A stretch of DNA of 64,000 nucleotides from assembly GCF_008831305.1 (NCBI RefSeq), contig NZ_ML708619.1:1184-65183 (forward strand). Reading direction: 5' to 3'. The notes under the pieces are model-generated. The model searched no databases, had not been told where the DNA came from, and was given only the letters and a program-made list of their open reading frames with translations. The DNA is from Kocuria coralli. GTDB taxonomy: Bacteria; Actinomycetota; Actinomycetes; Actinomycetales; Micrococcaceae. Every line of letters begins with the position of its first letter. Position 1 is the first letter of the stretch. Shown piece after piece: positions 7,631-16,606 of the stretch. A program made the position numbers and the translations under genes.

Positions 7631-8782
7631 TCAGCCCTTGATGAGCTCCGCCGTGGCCTCGGCGATCGCACGCTCCTCGTCGGTGGGGACCACCAGGACG
7701 TCCAGGGCGGAGTCCGGAGTGGAGATCGGGCGGACCTCCCCGGAACGGAGCTCGTTGGCCTCCGGGTCCAGCTTGATCCCCAGGGCACCCAGGCGGTCGA
7801 CGACCATCTTGCGGAAGGTGTGCGCGTTCTCGCCGATGCCCGCCGTGAAGATCAGGGCCTCCGCTCCGCCGACGGCCACGTGGTAGCCCCCGATGTACTT
7901 GGCCAGGCGGTAGGCCGCCATCTCGAGCGCCAGCTGGGCACCTCCGTCGCCCGCCGCGGCGGCGTTGTCCACCTCCCGCATGTCGGAGTGCCCCGCGATC
8001 GCCTTCAGCCCCGACTCCTTGTTCATCATGTCGTCCAGCTGCTGGGCCGTCATGTCCGGGTCGCGGCGCAGCATGGCCGTGATGATCGAGGGGTCGAAGT
8101 CGCCGGTCCGCGTCCCCATGATCAGGCCCGCCAGCGGGGTGAAGCCCATGGAGGTGTCGTAGGACTTGCCGTCCTTGATCGCCGTCACGGACGCGCCGTT
8201 GCCCAGATGGGCAACGATCGCGTTGAAGCTCTCGCGGTCCCGGCCCAGGTACTCGGCGGCCAGCCCCGTGACGAAATCGTGCGAGGTGCCGTGGAAGCCG
8301 TAGCGGCGGACGCCGTACTCCTTGTACATCTCGTTGGGCAACGCGTAGCGCCACGCGTGCTCGGGCATGGAGCGGTGGAAGGCCGTGTCGAAGACGCACA
8401 CCTGCGGCATGTGCGGCCACTTCGTCTGGATGGCGCGCAGCCCCAGGGCGTGGGCCGGGTTGTGCAGCGGCGCCAGGGGAGAGAGCCGCTCGACGGCGCG
8501 GATGATCTCGTTGTCCACCAGGACCGGATGGGAGAACCGCTCGCCGCCGTGGACCACGCGGTGGCCGGCGGCGTCGATCCGGCGGTCGCCCAGCTCCGCC
8601 TCGATCCGCTCGGCCAGGATGTCCAGCGCCTGGGTGTGGTCCTCGATCTCCGAGGTGCCGATGTTCTCGATCAGCCCCTTGGTGACCACGGTGCCGCCGG
8701 CGTCCCCGGCCGGGTCGTCCGCCATCTCGCGGACCTGGTACTTGATCGACGACGAGCCGCAGTTGACGACGAGGATGAGCAT
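7631..8782 (-). CDS. ackA: Acetate kinase
   Basis: The 383-residue protein begins with VNCGSSSIKYQV, the ASKHA-fold phosphate-binding strand. It continues with the family motifs FDTAFHRSMP, GFHGTSHDFV, HLGNGASV, the long Gly-rich segment around GLIMGTRTGD and FTAGIGEN near the C-terminus. It interconverts acetyl phosphate plus ADP and acetate plus ATP in the cytosol. It follows pta after a 118-bp gap on the same strand and has AGGAAGAAG before its ATG, so the two enzymes form the acetate overflow/activation pair. Length and motifs are complete. Confidence 0.97.
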   Translation of the reverse strand: MLILVVNCGSSSIKYQVREMADDPAGDAGGTVVTKGLIENIGTSEIEDHTQALDILAERIEAELGDRRIDAAGHRVVHGGERFSHPVLVDNEIIRAVERLSPLAPLHNPAHALGLRAIQTKWPHMPQVCVFDTAFHRSMPEHAWRYALPNEMYKEYGVRRYGFHGTSHDFVTGLAAEYLGRDRESFNAIVAHLGNGASVTAIKDGKSYDTSMGFTPLAGLIMGTRTGDFDPSIITAMLRRDPDMTAQQLDDMMNKESGLKAIAGHSDMREVDNAAAAGDGGAQLALEMAAYRLAKYIGGYHVAVGGAEALIFTAGIGENAHTFRKMVVDRLGALGIKLDPEANELRSGEVRPISTPDSALDVLVVPTDEERAIAEATAELIKG

Positions 8783-8900
8783 GAGTCACTTCTTCCTGCG
8801 ACACCCCACGGGGTCGCGTGCTGGCGGGACCTGGAGAACGGCCCCATGGTGCAGGACGCGTCGCTGTGAACCCAGGGCCGGGTCGGTTTCTACGGGTTGA

Positions 8901-10994
8901 TCACATGGTCTGGGCCTGGATGGCGGTGATCGCCACGGTGTTCACGATGTCCTCCACGGTGCAGCCGCGGGAGAGGTCGTTGACCGGCTTGCGCAGGCCC
9001 TGCAGGACGGGACCCACGGCCACGGCGCCCGCGGACTGCTGTACGGCCTTGTAGGTGTTGTTGCCGGTGTTCAGGTCGGGGAAGACGAAGACCGTCGCCT
9101 GTCCCGCCACGGAGGAGCCGGGAAGCTTCGACTTGGCGATCGAGGCGTCCACCGCGGCGTCGTACTGGATGGGCCCCTCGACCTCGAAGTCCGGGTTGGT
9201 GGCCTTGACGATGTCCGTGGCCTCGCGGACCCGCTCGACGTCCGCACCGGCACCGGAGCCGCCGGTCGAATAGGACAGCATGGCGACGCGCGGGTCCACC
9301 CCGAACGCACGGGCCGTGGCCGCGGACGCTGTGGCGATGTCCGCGAGCTGGGCGGCGTTCGGGTTGGGGTTCACGGCGCAGTCGCCGTAGACGAGCACCC
9401 GGTCCTCCAGGCACATGAAGAACACCGAGGAGACGATCTTGACCCCTTCGGCGGTCTTCACGAACTCCAGTGCGGGGCGGATGGTGTTGGCGGTGGTGTG
9501 CACCGCACCAGAGACCATGCCGTCCACGTCGCCGAGCTGGACCATCATGGTGCCGAAGTAGGATCCGTCGCGCATGCGCTCCAGGGCGGCCTCCTTGGTC
9601 ACGCCCTTGTGCTTGCGGTACTCCACATAGGCATCGGTGTACCGGTCGATCTTCTCCTGGTCGTTGAGGTGATCCACCAGGGTCAGGCCGTCGTCGTCGA
9701 AATCCAGGTTGATGCCCTGGGCGTCGCACAGCTTGGCCACCTGCTCGGGATCGCCCAGTATGGTTATGTCGCAGAAGTTGCGGCGGTGGATGATCTCGGC
9801 GGCGCGCAGCACGCGGGGGTCGTCGCCCTCGGGGAGCACGATGTTCTTCCGGTCGGACCGGGCGGCCTCGACGAGGTCGTGCAGGAAGCGCAGGGGCGTG
9901 CGGCGGACCGGGCGCTCGAGATCCAGGCGCGAGACCAGCTCACGGGAGTCGATCCGGCGGGACCACTCGCCGAGCGCGGCCGCGGACTTGCGGGGGCTCG
10001 CGGAGCTGAGGCGGCCACGGGTCTGGGCGACCCGCTTGGCGGCCTTGTAGGTGTCGTGCCCGGTGGTCAGCACGGGGAAGGGCGCCGTCTGCATGAAGGA
10101 CTGGACCAGCTCGCCGGGCAGCAGTCCGCCGGTCAGCAGCATGCCTGCGGGTGTCGGACGTCCCGGTGACAGCGCGGCCGCCAGGCAGGACATCAGCACG
10201 TCGGAGCGGTCGCCCGGCACGATGACGAACTCGCCGTCGACCAGCTGGTCCAGGAAGTGCTCGACCGTCATGGCCGCGATCTTCACGCCGTTGATGTCAC
10301 GGTCCAGGGGCACGGAGGACAGATCCGTCCCGAACCCCGCCGACTCGACGAGCTCCTCGACCGTGGGGCTCGCGACGGCGGGAACCTCCGGGATGACGTA
10401 GACGGGCAGCTGGTGCTGGCCCCGCGGGGCCGTCTCGGTGACCTCGTCCACCCACTCTGCGGGGCAGCGGTTGACCATGATCGCGAAGATGTCGCAGCGG
10501 GCCTCGCGCAGCTCGGTGCGGGTGACCTCCACGGCGTTGAGGATCTGGTCGGGCGCCTCCGTCTGGTTGGCACCGATCACCGCGAGCACGGAGCAGCCCA
10601 TGTCGTTGGCCAGCCGCGCGTTGAGATCGAACTCCGCGATCGCGGCGTTGTGGGCGACCATGTCCGTGCCGTCCACCACGATGACGTCGCAGTGCGTGGC
10701 CATCTCGGTGTAGATCGCCACGGCCTGCGAGTCGAGCTCGTCGTAGTCGCCGCGGGCCAGGATCTCGCGGGTCCGTGCGAGGGAGACCGCGCCCCGGCAG
10801 CGTTCCGGCGGGAGCTCGAAGGTCTCCGCGATCAGCTGCAGCAGAGGATCGTCTTCCGGGGCGTCGCCGGCGTGGACCGCGCGGAAGAATCCCACCCGAT
10901 CGGAGTTCTTGAACAGGGTGTCCATCAGGCCCAGGGCGACGAGGGACTTGCCCGACAAGGGCGTCATGGCGCTGAGATAAATGCCGTTGGTCAT
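8901..10994 (-). CDS. pta: Phosphate acetyltransferase, long form
   Basis: The 697-residue protein has the three-part architecture of long Pta enzymes: an N-terminal BioD-like P-loop region (MTPLSGKSLVALGL at the start), a central DRTGG domain (around VIVPGDRSDVLMSC) and the C-terminal catalytic PTA domain, which starts at about residue 370 (NIVLPEGDDPRVLRAAEI) and contains SYSTGGSGAG. It converts acetyl-CoA and phosphate to acetyl phosphate and CoA. GGGGAG precedes the ATG. It is the first gene of the pta-ackA unit and faces the divergent thiamine-binding protein gene across a region holding a perfect 22-bp palindrome. Confidence 0.97.
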   Translation of the reverse strand: MTNGIYLSAMTPLSGKSLVALGLMDTLFKNSDRVGFFRAVHAGDAPEDDPLLQLIAETFELPPERCRGAVSLARTREILARGDYDELDSQAVAIYTEMATHCDVIVVDGTDMVAHNAAIAEFDLNARLANDMGCSVLAVIGANQTEAPDQILNAVEVTRTELREARCDIFAIMVNRCPAEWVDEVTETAPRGQHQLPVYVIPEVPAVASPTVEELVESAGFGTDLSSVPLDRDINGVKIAAMTVEHFLDQLVDGEFVIVPGDRSDVLMSCLAAALSPGRPTPAGMLLTGGLLPGELVQSFMQTAPFPVLTTGHDTYKAAKRVAQTRGRLSSASPRKSAAALGEWSRRIDSRELVSRLDLERPVRRTPLRFLHDLVEAARSDRKNIVLPEGDDPRVLRAAEIIHRRNFCDITILGDPEQVAKLCDAQGINLDFDDDGLTLVDHLNDQEKIDRYTDAYVEYRKHKGVTKEAALERMRDGSYFGTMMVQLGDVDGMVSGAVHTTANTIRPALEFVKTAEGVKIVSSVFFMCLEDRVLVYGDCAVNPNPNAAQLADIATASAATARAFGVDPRVAMLSYSTGGSGAGADVERVREATDIVKATNPDFEVEGPIQYDAAVDASIAKSKLPGSSVAGQATVFVFPDLNTGNNTYKAVQQSAGAVAVGPVLQGLRKPVNDLSRGCTVEDIVNTVAITAIQAQTM

Positions 10995-11116
10995 GCGGGG
11001 GCTCCCCGTCCGTGAGGCGTCATGGATGCTGGCGCCAAGCCTATAGGCGTTACCCCCTCACCGCACCGGGTATTGCTCCGCGTTCCGAGTGGCCCCGGGC
11101 CGGGGATCTCGCGTGA

Positions 11117-11167
11117 ACCCTCGCTGTTGTCCCGCATCGGAGGCTGATGCGGGACAACAGCGAGGGT
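11117..11167. repeat. Perfect 22-bp inverted repeat, unrelated to the main palindrome family
   Basis: Arms 11117-11138 and 11146-11167 are exactly complementary around a 7-nt loop; the arm starts ACCCTCGCTGTTGTCC. Its sequence differs from the GAGTTGAGCC family, and it lies between divergent genes (pta and the 11212 gene), where a terminator is not expected. Confidence 0.85.
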
Positions 11168-11211
11168 CCGGCGGTCTGTCCCACTCATCCCCGGCGTGCG
11201 ACCATGGACAC

Positions 11212-11544
11212 ATGATCGTCGCATTCTCCGTTTCGCCCATGGGTGGGGACAACCCCGATGCCTCGGTGCACGACGCCGTGGCGGCCGCGGTCCAGGTGGT
11301 CCGCGAATCGGGGCTGCCGCACCAGACCGATTCCATGTTCACCTCGATCGAAGGCGAGTGGGACGAGGTGATGGACGTGGTCAAAAAGGCCACCGCCGTC
11401 GTAGGCCGCTACGGCCCGCGGGTCTCGCTGGTGCTCAAAGCCGACATCCGTCCCGGGCACGCCGGCGAGATGACGGGCAAGATCGACCGACTGGAAGCCG
11501 CCATCCAGCGGCAGCAGCTCGAGCGCGGGCCCTCCGATCAGTGA
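11212..11544 (+). CDS. Thiamine-binding protein, MTH1187/YkoF-like (UPF0045)
   Basis: The 110-residue ORF matches the MTH1187 family in size and layout: an opening strand IVAFSVSPMG, a helix with DAVAAAVQVVRESG, the segment TDSMFTSIEGEWDEVM and a C-terminal helix pair. Members are small ferredoxin-like-fold proteins, some of which bind thiamine; a cellular role has not been settled. The ATG at 11212 is preferred over an upstream in-frame start because the upstream codons read through the perfect palindrome. GACCAT lies 6 nt before the ATG, a weak version of the leaderless -10 pattern seen elsewhere in the window. Confidence 0.8.
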   Translation: MIVAFSVSPMGGDNPDASVHDAVAAAVQVVRESGLPHQTDSMFTSIEGEWDEVMDVVKKATAVVGRYGPRVSLVLKADIRPGHAGEMTGKIDRLEAAIQRQQLERGPSDQ

Positions 11545-11551
11545 CCTCCGC

Positions 11552-12169
11552 GTGAAGCCCGCCGGTTCCGGCCCACGGGTTGGACCGCGGACTCACGACG
11601 ACGGCGGCCGGCGCCCCGTCTTCAGCCTGCGAGAGGCCACGGCCCGGGACGCCGAGGCCCTGACCGCGCTGCGGCGCCGCTGCCAGGTGCAGACCTACGG
11701 TCCGCTCTTCGGCCGGCAATACGTCCGCTCGATCCAGTCCGCGCCGTCGGGGGCGCCGGATGAATATCCGGCTGGGCAGGCCGGGGCCGAGGATCGCGGG
11801 CATATCGCCGAGCCGTCCACGCGCGTGGTCCTGGCCCATGACAGGGACGGCGAGCCGGTCGGCTTCGCCATCGCCGCCGACGGCCCCGCCGACTGGGAGT
11901 ACGGGCTGGTCGGGGACCAGGAACCCTGCCGCGAGCTGGTGAGCCTGTACACGGTCGACGCGGTTCACGGCACCGGCCTCGGCGCCCGTCTTCTCGAGAC
12001 GGTGCTGGATGACCGGAGCGCCGCGGAACCCGTCTACCTGTGGGTCATGGAGGGCAACGACCGGGCCGTGGCGTTCTACCGCAAGCACGGGTTCGTGCCC
12101 CTGGAGGACGGCTTGCCGTGCGAGGGCGCCTGGGCGGGTCAGCGGACTTTCCGTATGAGGAGGGGCTGA
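11552..12169 (+). CDS. GNAT family N-acetyltransferase
   Basis: The 205-residue protein starts at GTG 11552, 7 nt after the previous gene. From residue 23 it follows the GNAT fold: VFSLREATARDAEALTALRR, a central strand with RVVLAHDRDGEPVGFAIA, then LVSLYTVDAVHGTGLGARLLE, which is the acetyl-CoA pyrophosphate loop (V-x5-GTGLGARL), and VMEGNDRAVAFYRKHGFV in motif B. It acetylates an unknown small molecule or protein amine. The gene is in line with the spermidine-synthase-like gene that starts one base after its stop. Confidence 0.9.
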   Translation: MKPAGSGPRVGPRTHDDGGRRPVFSLREATARDAEALTALRRRCQVQTYGPLFGRQYVRSIQSAPSGAPDEYPAGQAGAEDRGHIAEPSTRVVLAHDRDGEPVGFAIAADGPADWEYGLVGDQEPCRELVSLYTVDAVHGTGLGARLLETVLDDRSAAEPVYLWVMEGNDRAVAFYRKHGFVPLEDGLPCEGAWAGQRTFRMRRG

Positions 12170-12170
12170 G

Positions 12171-13064
12171 ATGGGCCGTCGTCGCCAGGCCAAGGCCGGC
12201 TCGCAGTCCTCGGCGAGCGCTCATGCCGGGGTCTGGGAGGTCGAGACGGGCACGGTCGAACTCGTTCCCGACGATCTGGCCCCCGGCGCCTGGACGGTGC
12301 TGGTCAACGGCGTCCCCTCGTCGCATATCGACCCGGCCCGGCCGGAGCGCCTGGATTTCGAGTACATGCGGTGGATGGCGGAGGTGCTGCGCATGTACGT
12401 GCCGGCCCACCTCGATCCGCAGCGGCTGAGGCTCCTCCATCTGGGTGGTGGGGCGTGCTCCATGGCGCGCTGGGTGGCGCAGGAGTGGCCGGCGGCCCGG
12501 CAGGTCGTGGTCGAACTCGACGGCCGTCTGGTGGAACTGGTCCGCGAGTGGTTCGACCTGCCCCGCGCGCCGCTTCTGCGGATCCGCGCCGGAGAGGCCC
12601 GGGCGGTCACCGAGTCGCTGACGGAGAGCTCGCGGGAGGTGGTCATCCGGGACGTCTTCGCCGGGGCGGTCACCCCCGAGCCGCTCACCACGCTCGAGTT
12701 CACCCGTCAGGTGGAGCGGGTGCTCACCCCGGAGGGGATCTATCTGCTCAACGTCGGGGATCACCGGGACCTGCGCGGCACCCGCGAGGAGCTCGCGGCA
12801 CTGCGATCGGTGTTCGAGCACACCGCGGCGGTCGCCGACCCCGCCATGCTCAAAGGCCGGCGGCGCGGCAATGTCGTCCTGGCCGCCTCCCACCGCCCGC
12901 TGCCGGAGACGGGGTCGCCCGAGGCCGCCGCCATGACGCGGTCGCTGCTCATCGACGCGGTGCCCGCGCAGTACAAGGACGCCGCCTGGACCCGGCGGCT
13001 CACGGGAACGGTCGCGCCGCGCCTGGACCCGCCGTCGTCGGAGGAAGCCGGCACCCGGCACTGA
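12171..13064 (+). CDS. Spermidine-synthase-like class I methyltransferase-fold protein
   Basis: The 297-residue cytoplasmic protein has an N-terminal beta segment with VNGVPSSHID (46-54), then the Rossmann core: LLHLGGGACSMARW (88-101, nucleotide-binding Gly loop), VVVELDG (112-118, with the acidic residue that binds the ribose) and IRDVFAGAV. This is the layout of actinobacterial spermidine-synthase-like proteins, many of which are not true aminopropyltransferases. No partner decarboxylase gene is nearby, so the substrate is unknown. The start ATG lies one base after the GNAT stop, so the two are cotranscribed. Confidence 0.8.
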   Translation: MGRRRQAKAGSQSSASAHAGVWEVETGTVELVPDDLAPGAWTVLVNGVPSSHIDPARPERLDFEYMRWMAEVLRMYVPAHLDPQRLRLLHLGGGACSMARWVAQEWPAARQVVVELDGRLVELVREWFDLPRAPLLRIRAGEARAVTESLTESSREVVIRDVFAGAVTPEPLTTLEFTRQVERVLTPEGIYLLNVGDHRDLRGTREELAALRSVFEHTAAVADPAMLKGRRRGNVVLAASHRPLPETGSPEAAAMTRSLLIDAVPAQYKDAAWTRRLTGTVAPRLDPPSSEEAGTRH

Positions 13065-13097
13065 GCACCGGTGCGGTGCGGGCCGGCACGGATGCTC
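13063..13097. terminator. Imperfect hairpin between convergent genes
   Basis: GAGCACC at 13063-13069 and GG(A)TGCTC at 13090-13097 can pair, with a further GTGC/GCAC stem inside and small bulges. It fills most of the 42-bp gap between two convergent genes and may terminate both. No T-run is present. Confidence 0.4.
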
Positions 13098-13106
13098 AGG
13101 GCGGAC

Positions 13107-14579
13107 TCAGTGCATCCAGCCCTCGATCACGCCCACGCCGAAGAAGACGACGAAGGCGATCCCCACGATCCACATCAGCGGGTGGATCTCCCGGGCACGA
13201 CCCTGGATGACGCGGATGAAGACGTAGGAGACGAACCCTGCGCCGATGCCGTCGGCGATCGAGTACGTGAAGGGCATGACCACGAAGGTGAGGAAGGCGG
13301 GGACGGAGATGCCCCAGTCCTCCCAGTCGATGTGCACCACGTTCTTGGCCATCAGGAAGCCCACGACCACCATCGCGGGTGCCACGGCCTCGAACGGGAC
13401 CACCTGCACCAGCGGGGTGATGAAGGTGGCCAGCAGGAACAGGACGCCCGTGATGATGTTGGCGAAGCCGGTGCGGGCGCCCTCGGCGATGCCGGTCGAG
13501 GACTCGACGAAGATCTGGTTCGAGGAGACGGACCCCGCACCGCCGGCGATGGCGCCGGCGGCATCCACGAGCAGGACCTTGTCGACGTTCTCGATCCTGC
13601 CGTCCTTGATCAGGCCGGCCTGATCGGACAGGCCCACCATGGTGCCCATGGCGTCGAAGAAGATCGACAGCAGGATCGTGAAGATCAGCAGGAGCGCGGT
13701 CATGGCGCCGAGCTGGCCCAGCGCGGCGATCGGGCTGGCCTCGCCGAACAGGGACAGGTCCGGGAAGGACAGCAACGCGGTGGGGTTCTCGGGGACCACC
13801 AGGGACCAGCCCGTGGGCGCCTCGACGGAGGAGCCGGAGGGGACCACGGCCTCCAGGATGTGGGCGAAGATCGTGCCGATGATGACGGCGATCAGGATCC
13901 CGCCCTTCACGTTGCGCACCATCAGCGCGACCATCAGCAGCAGGGTCACGATGAACACCAGGGTGGGCCAGCCCACCAGGTGACCGCCGATGCCGAGGTT
14001 CACCGGCACCGTCGTGTTCGCGTCGTCGGGCATGCGGCGCACGAAGCCGGCGTTGACGAATCCGATCAGAGCGATGAACAGGCCGATGCCCACCACGATC
14101 GCGGTCTTCAGCGATGACGGGACGGCGTTGAAGACCGCCGTCCGGAATCCCGTGAGCACCAGGATGAACATGAGCGCCCCGGCCCAGACCACCAGCCCCA
14201 TGACCTGGGGCCAGGTCAGATCCGGGGTGGTCGCGATGGTCACGGCCAGGAAGGCGTTGACGCCCAGGCCCGTGGCGATGGCGAACGGCGACTTGGCGAA
14301 GACGCCCATCAGGATCGTCATGACCCCCGCGATCAGGGCGGTCATCGCGGCTACCCGCTCGACGCCCAGGACGTTCCCGTCGGCGTCGGGGCCGAGGCCG
14401 AGGACCAGGGGGTTGAGCACCACGATGTAGCTCATGGCGATGAAGGTGGCGATGCCGCCTCGCACCTCGCGGCTCATGGTGGAGCCGCGGTCGGTGATCT
14501 TGAAATAGTGGTCCAGGAGGCCGCGGTCCTTGGAGGGAGGAGCGGTGACTGTGCTGGACCCGGAATCGGTGTGCGACAT
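13107..14579 (-). CDS. NCS2 family purine permease (AzgA-like guanine/hypoxanthine transporter)
   Basis: The 490-residue polytopic protein has the AzgA-type NCS2 pattern: an N-terminal GLLDHYFKITDRGSTMSREV segment before the first helix, FIAMSYIVVLNPLVLG in helix 1, ATGLGVNAFLA, and SSNQIFVESSTGIAEGARTG in the later pore region. It would import guanine, hypoxanthine or adenine with protons. Twelve or more hydrophobic segments are present. The ATG at 14579 follows CGGAG and removes 12 unlikely residues of the longest frame. It might work with the phosphoribosyltransferase at 7030, though the genes are not linked. Confidence 0.93.
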   Translation of the reverse strand: MSHTDSGSSTVTAPPSKDRGLLDHYFKITDRGSTMSREVRGGIATFIAMSYIVVLNPLVLGLGPDADGNVLGVERVAAMTALIAGVMTILMGVFAKSPFAIATGLGVNAFLAVTIATTPDLTWPQVMGLVVWAGALMFILVLTGFRTAVFNAVPSSLKTAIVVGIGLFIALIGFVNAGFVRRMPDDANTTVPVNLGIGGHLVGWPTLVFIVTLLLMVALMVRNVKGGILIAVIIGTIFAHILEAVVPSGSSVEAPTGWSLVVPENPTALLSFPDLSLFGEASPIAALGQLGAMTALLLIFTILLSIFFDAMGTMVGLSDQAGLIKDGRIENVDKVLLVDAAGAIAGGAGSVSSNQIFVESSTGIAEGARTGFANIITGVLFLLATFITPLVQVVPFEAVAPAMVVVGFLMAKNVVHIDWEDWGISVPAFLTFVVMPFTYSIADGIGAGFVSYVFIRVIQGRAREIHPLMWIVGIAFVVFFGVGVIEGWMH

Positions 14580-14826
14580 GGTGGTGGCTCCGAGTTCGGG
14601 AGAGCTGCGGTACACGAACCCGGCAAGCCTACGCTCAGCTCACAGTGAAATGGCGGTGAGCGTGGTTCACCTCACGTGCACGGGTCCGGGGTGGGCGGAG
14701 GCGACATCTTGGCCCTTTCCCGGTGACGTGACTCCCAATCGTTGGTCCGGGCAGACGATCCCCTCTACCGTGAGATGCAGAGGCGGCGGGCCGTCGTCGT
14801 TCTGGTCCTCACGGAAGGCAGGAGCC

Positions 14827-15654
14827 ATGGAAGTTGCACGGACTCAGCGACTCATGACCACGAATTCGTGGTTGACCGACATGGACGGCGTGCTCGTCCG
14901 GGAGGAATCGGTCATCCCGGGAGCCGCCCGCCTGCTGGAGATCTGGCGCGACCGCGGTCAGAAGTTCCTGGTGCTGACCAACAACTCCATCTACACCCCG
15001 CGGGACCTCTCCGCCCGGCTGGCCCGGTCGGGGTTGAAGGTCGGGGAGAACGAGCTGTGGACCTCGGCGCTGGCCACCGCGGAGTTCCTTCGGGACCAGG
15101 CGGCCGGTCACCGCGCGTACGTCATCGGCGAGGCGGGTCTGACGACGGCGATGCACGAGGCGGGTTTCGTCCTCACCGACAACGACTGCGACTACGTGGT
15201 CCTGGGCGAGACCCGAACCTACTCCTTCGAGGCGATCGCCACGGCGGTGCGGCTGATCGAGGGCGGGGCGCGGTTCATCGCGACCAATCCGGACACCACG
15301 GGGCCCTCGCCGCACGGCCCCCTTCCGGCGACCGGGGCGGTGGCCGCGATGATCTCGGCGGCCACCGCCCGTCAGCCGTACATCGTCGGCAAACCCAACC
15401 CCATGATGTTCCGTTCCGCGTTGAACCGGATCGGGGCCCACTCGGAGACCACGGCCATGCTCGGCGACCGCATGGACACGGACATCATCGCCGGCATGGA
15501 GGCGGGGCTGGCCACGTTGCTGGTCCTGAGCGGAGTGACCCGGCGGGACCAGGTGGAGACCTTCCCCTTCCGGCCCAGCGCCGTCATGGAGTCGGTGCAG
15601 GACCTGGTCAACCTGCTGGAGATGCCCGGGCCCGACGGCTCCGAGAAGGGCTGA
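14827..15654 (+). CDS. HAD-IIA family phosphatase (NagD-like)
   Basis: The start at 14827 follows AGGCAGGAG and gives 275 residues. The HAD motifs are in order: WLTDMDGVLVREE (motif I, catalytic Asp pair), LVLTNNS (motif II), the capping domain, IVGKPNPMMF (motif III Lys) and MLGDRMDTDIIAGMEAGLATLLV (motif IV acidic pair), the last two being closely spaced as in class IIA enzymes. These enzymes hydrolyse phosphate esters such as nucleotides or glycolytic by-products; the substrate here is unknown. It is divergent from the purine permease. Confidence 0.9.
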   Translation: MEVARTQRLMTTNSWLTDMDGVLVREESVIPGAARLLEIWRDRGQKFLVLTNNSIYTPRDLSARLARSGLKVGENELWTSALATAEFLRDQAAGHRAYVIGEAGLTTAMHEAGFVLTDNDCDYVVLGETRTYSFEAIATAVRLIEGGARFIATNPDTTGPSPHGPLPATGAVAAMISAATARQPYIVGKPNPMMFRSALNRIGAHSETTAMLGDRMDTDIIAGMEAGLATLLVLSGVTRRDQVETFPFRPSAVMESVQDLVNLLEMPGPDGSEKG

Positions 15655-15673
15655 CCGCAGCCGGAGGGAGGGA

Positions 15674-16111
15674 TCAGCCGGAGATGATGTTGCCGTCCAC
15701 GTAGAACCACTGGCCGTCCTGGCGGCGGAAACGCGAGTTCTCCCGCTGGGCCCCGCGGGGAGCGTCGGTTCCGGACCTGGGCCGGTAGTAGGCGGTGAAG
15801 TCGACGGTGCCCCATTCCTCGAACGGCCCGCCACCCGTGGTGCCGTGGATGTCCAGGCGGTACCACCGCAGGCCGGGGTCCAGCTCGATCCTGTCCGGGC
15901 GGTTGGCCTGGTACCAGGTCCGCAGCAGATAGTGCTCGTGGCCCACGGCGAAGGCGGAGAAGCGCGAGCGCATGAGCGCCTCGGCGGTCGCGGCGGGCCG
16001 GCCGTCGTGAAGCGGCTGGCAGCAGTTGCCGTAGGTGTCCCCCGAGCCGCATGGGCAGCGGCTGCCGGAGTCCGTCCTCGTGGCGCTCTGGGCGTTCACC
16101 GTGTGATGCAT
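15674..16111 (-). CDS. YchJ-like SEC-C motif protein (UPF0225)
   Basis: The 145-residue protein carries an N-terminal zinc-binding SEC-C motif (RCPCGSGDTYGNCC) followed by the YchJ domain with ALMRSRFSAFAVG, YLLRTWY and WGTVDFTAYYR, a compact NTF2/cystatin-like fold. The function of the family is not known. The ATG at 16111 follows GGGGAA; an in-frame ATG at 16141 would add ten residues. Confidence 0.88.
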   Translation of the reverse strand: MHHTVNAQSATRTDSGSRCPCGSGDTYGNCCQPLHDGRPAATAEALMRSRFSAFAVGHEHYLLRTWYQANRPDRIELDPGLRWYRLDIHGTTGGGPFEEWGTVDFTAYYRPRSGTDAPRGAQRENSRFRRQDGQWFYVDGNIISG

Positions 16112-16228
16112 GGATTCCCCGCTCGTCGTCGTAGCAGTCATCTCGATCCGTACTGTCGCACATCCCGGACTCGATGCACCGCTCTGCCCGCATGTATTTC
16201 TCCGGCTTCACGCCATCGGGTAGGGGAC

Positions 16229-16453
16229 TCAGTCGGGGTCTTTTCCGGTGTTCTTCTGCCCGAATCTCCCGCCGATGAGAACCAGCAGGGAGCCGATGGC
16301 GAAAATACCGAGGGGGACAAGAATCGACTGTTGATTGAAACTCGCCCATGACACTCCCAGCGCCCAGAGGCCGAGATTCAGGGCGATCGCAATAAGACAG
16401 CCGACTCCGAGCCCCAGGATCGCCGGCCTGGCTCTGGTGTTTCTGCCGTTCAT
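16229..16453 (-). CDS. Small two-helix membrane protein, unknown
   Basis: The 74-residue ORF has GGAG six bases before its ATG and G/C-rich third positions. It encodes two hydrophobic helices (about residues 12-32 and 44-61) with an Arg-rich N-terminus and a charged, Lys-containing C-terminus. No family was recognised. It sits alone between the YchJ-like gene and the HAD gene. Confidence 0.6.
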   Translation of the reverse strand: MNGRNTRARPAILGLGVGCLIAIALNLGLWALGVSWASFNQQSILVPLGIFAIGSLLVLIGGRFGQKNTGKDPD

Positions 16454-16593
16454 GTTCCGCTCCGCCTCTGTGGCTCGTCGCGGAGTTCACCATATTCATG
16501 CCTGCGGCGCTTACGGCAAATCGTCTGTCACAGATCGGCGGGCGGCAGCAATGCCTCCCTCCCAGGATGGTCGGCTGCCTCCGCGGAAGCTCT

Positions 16594-16599
16594 TAGGGT
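16594..16599 (+). promoter_or_regulatory. -10 box TAGGGT, leaderless start
   Basis: TAGGGT ends 7 nt before the ATG at 16607. The intervening AGGGGAT could alternatively act as a very short Shine-Dalgarno leader. Confidence 0.55.
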
Positions 16600-16606
16600 A
16601 GGGGAT

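Noticed and set aside
14655-14671. GGTGA-N7-TCACC dyad as an operator of the purine permease
   Set aside because: The arms are only 5 bp and the spacer does not fit a known regulator; such dyads are common by chance in GC-rich DNA.
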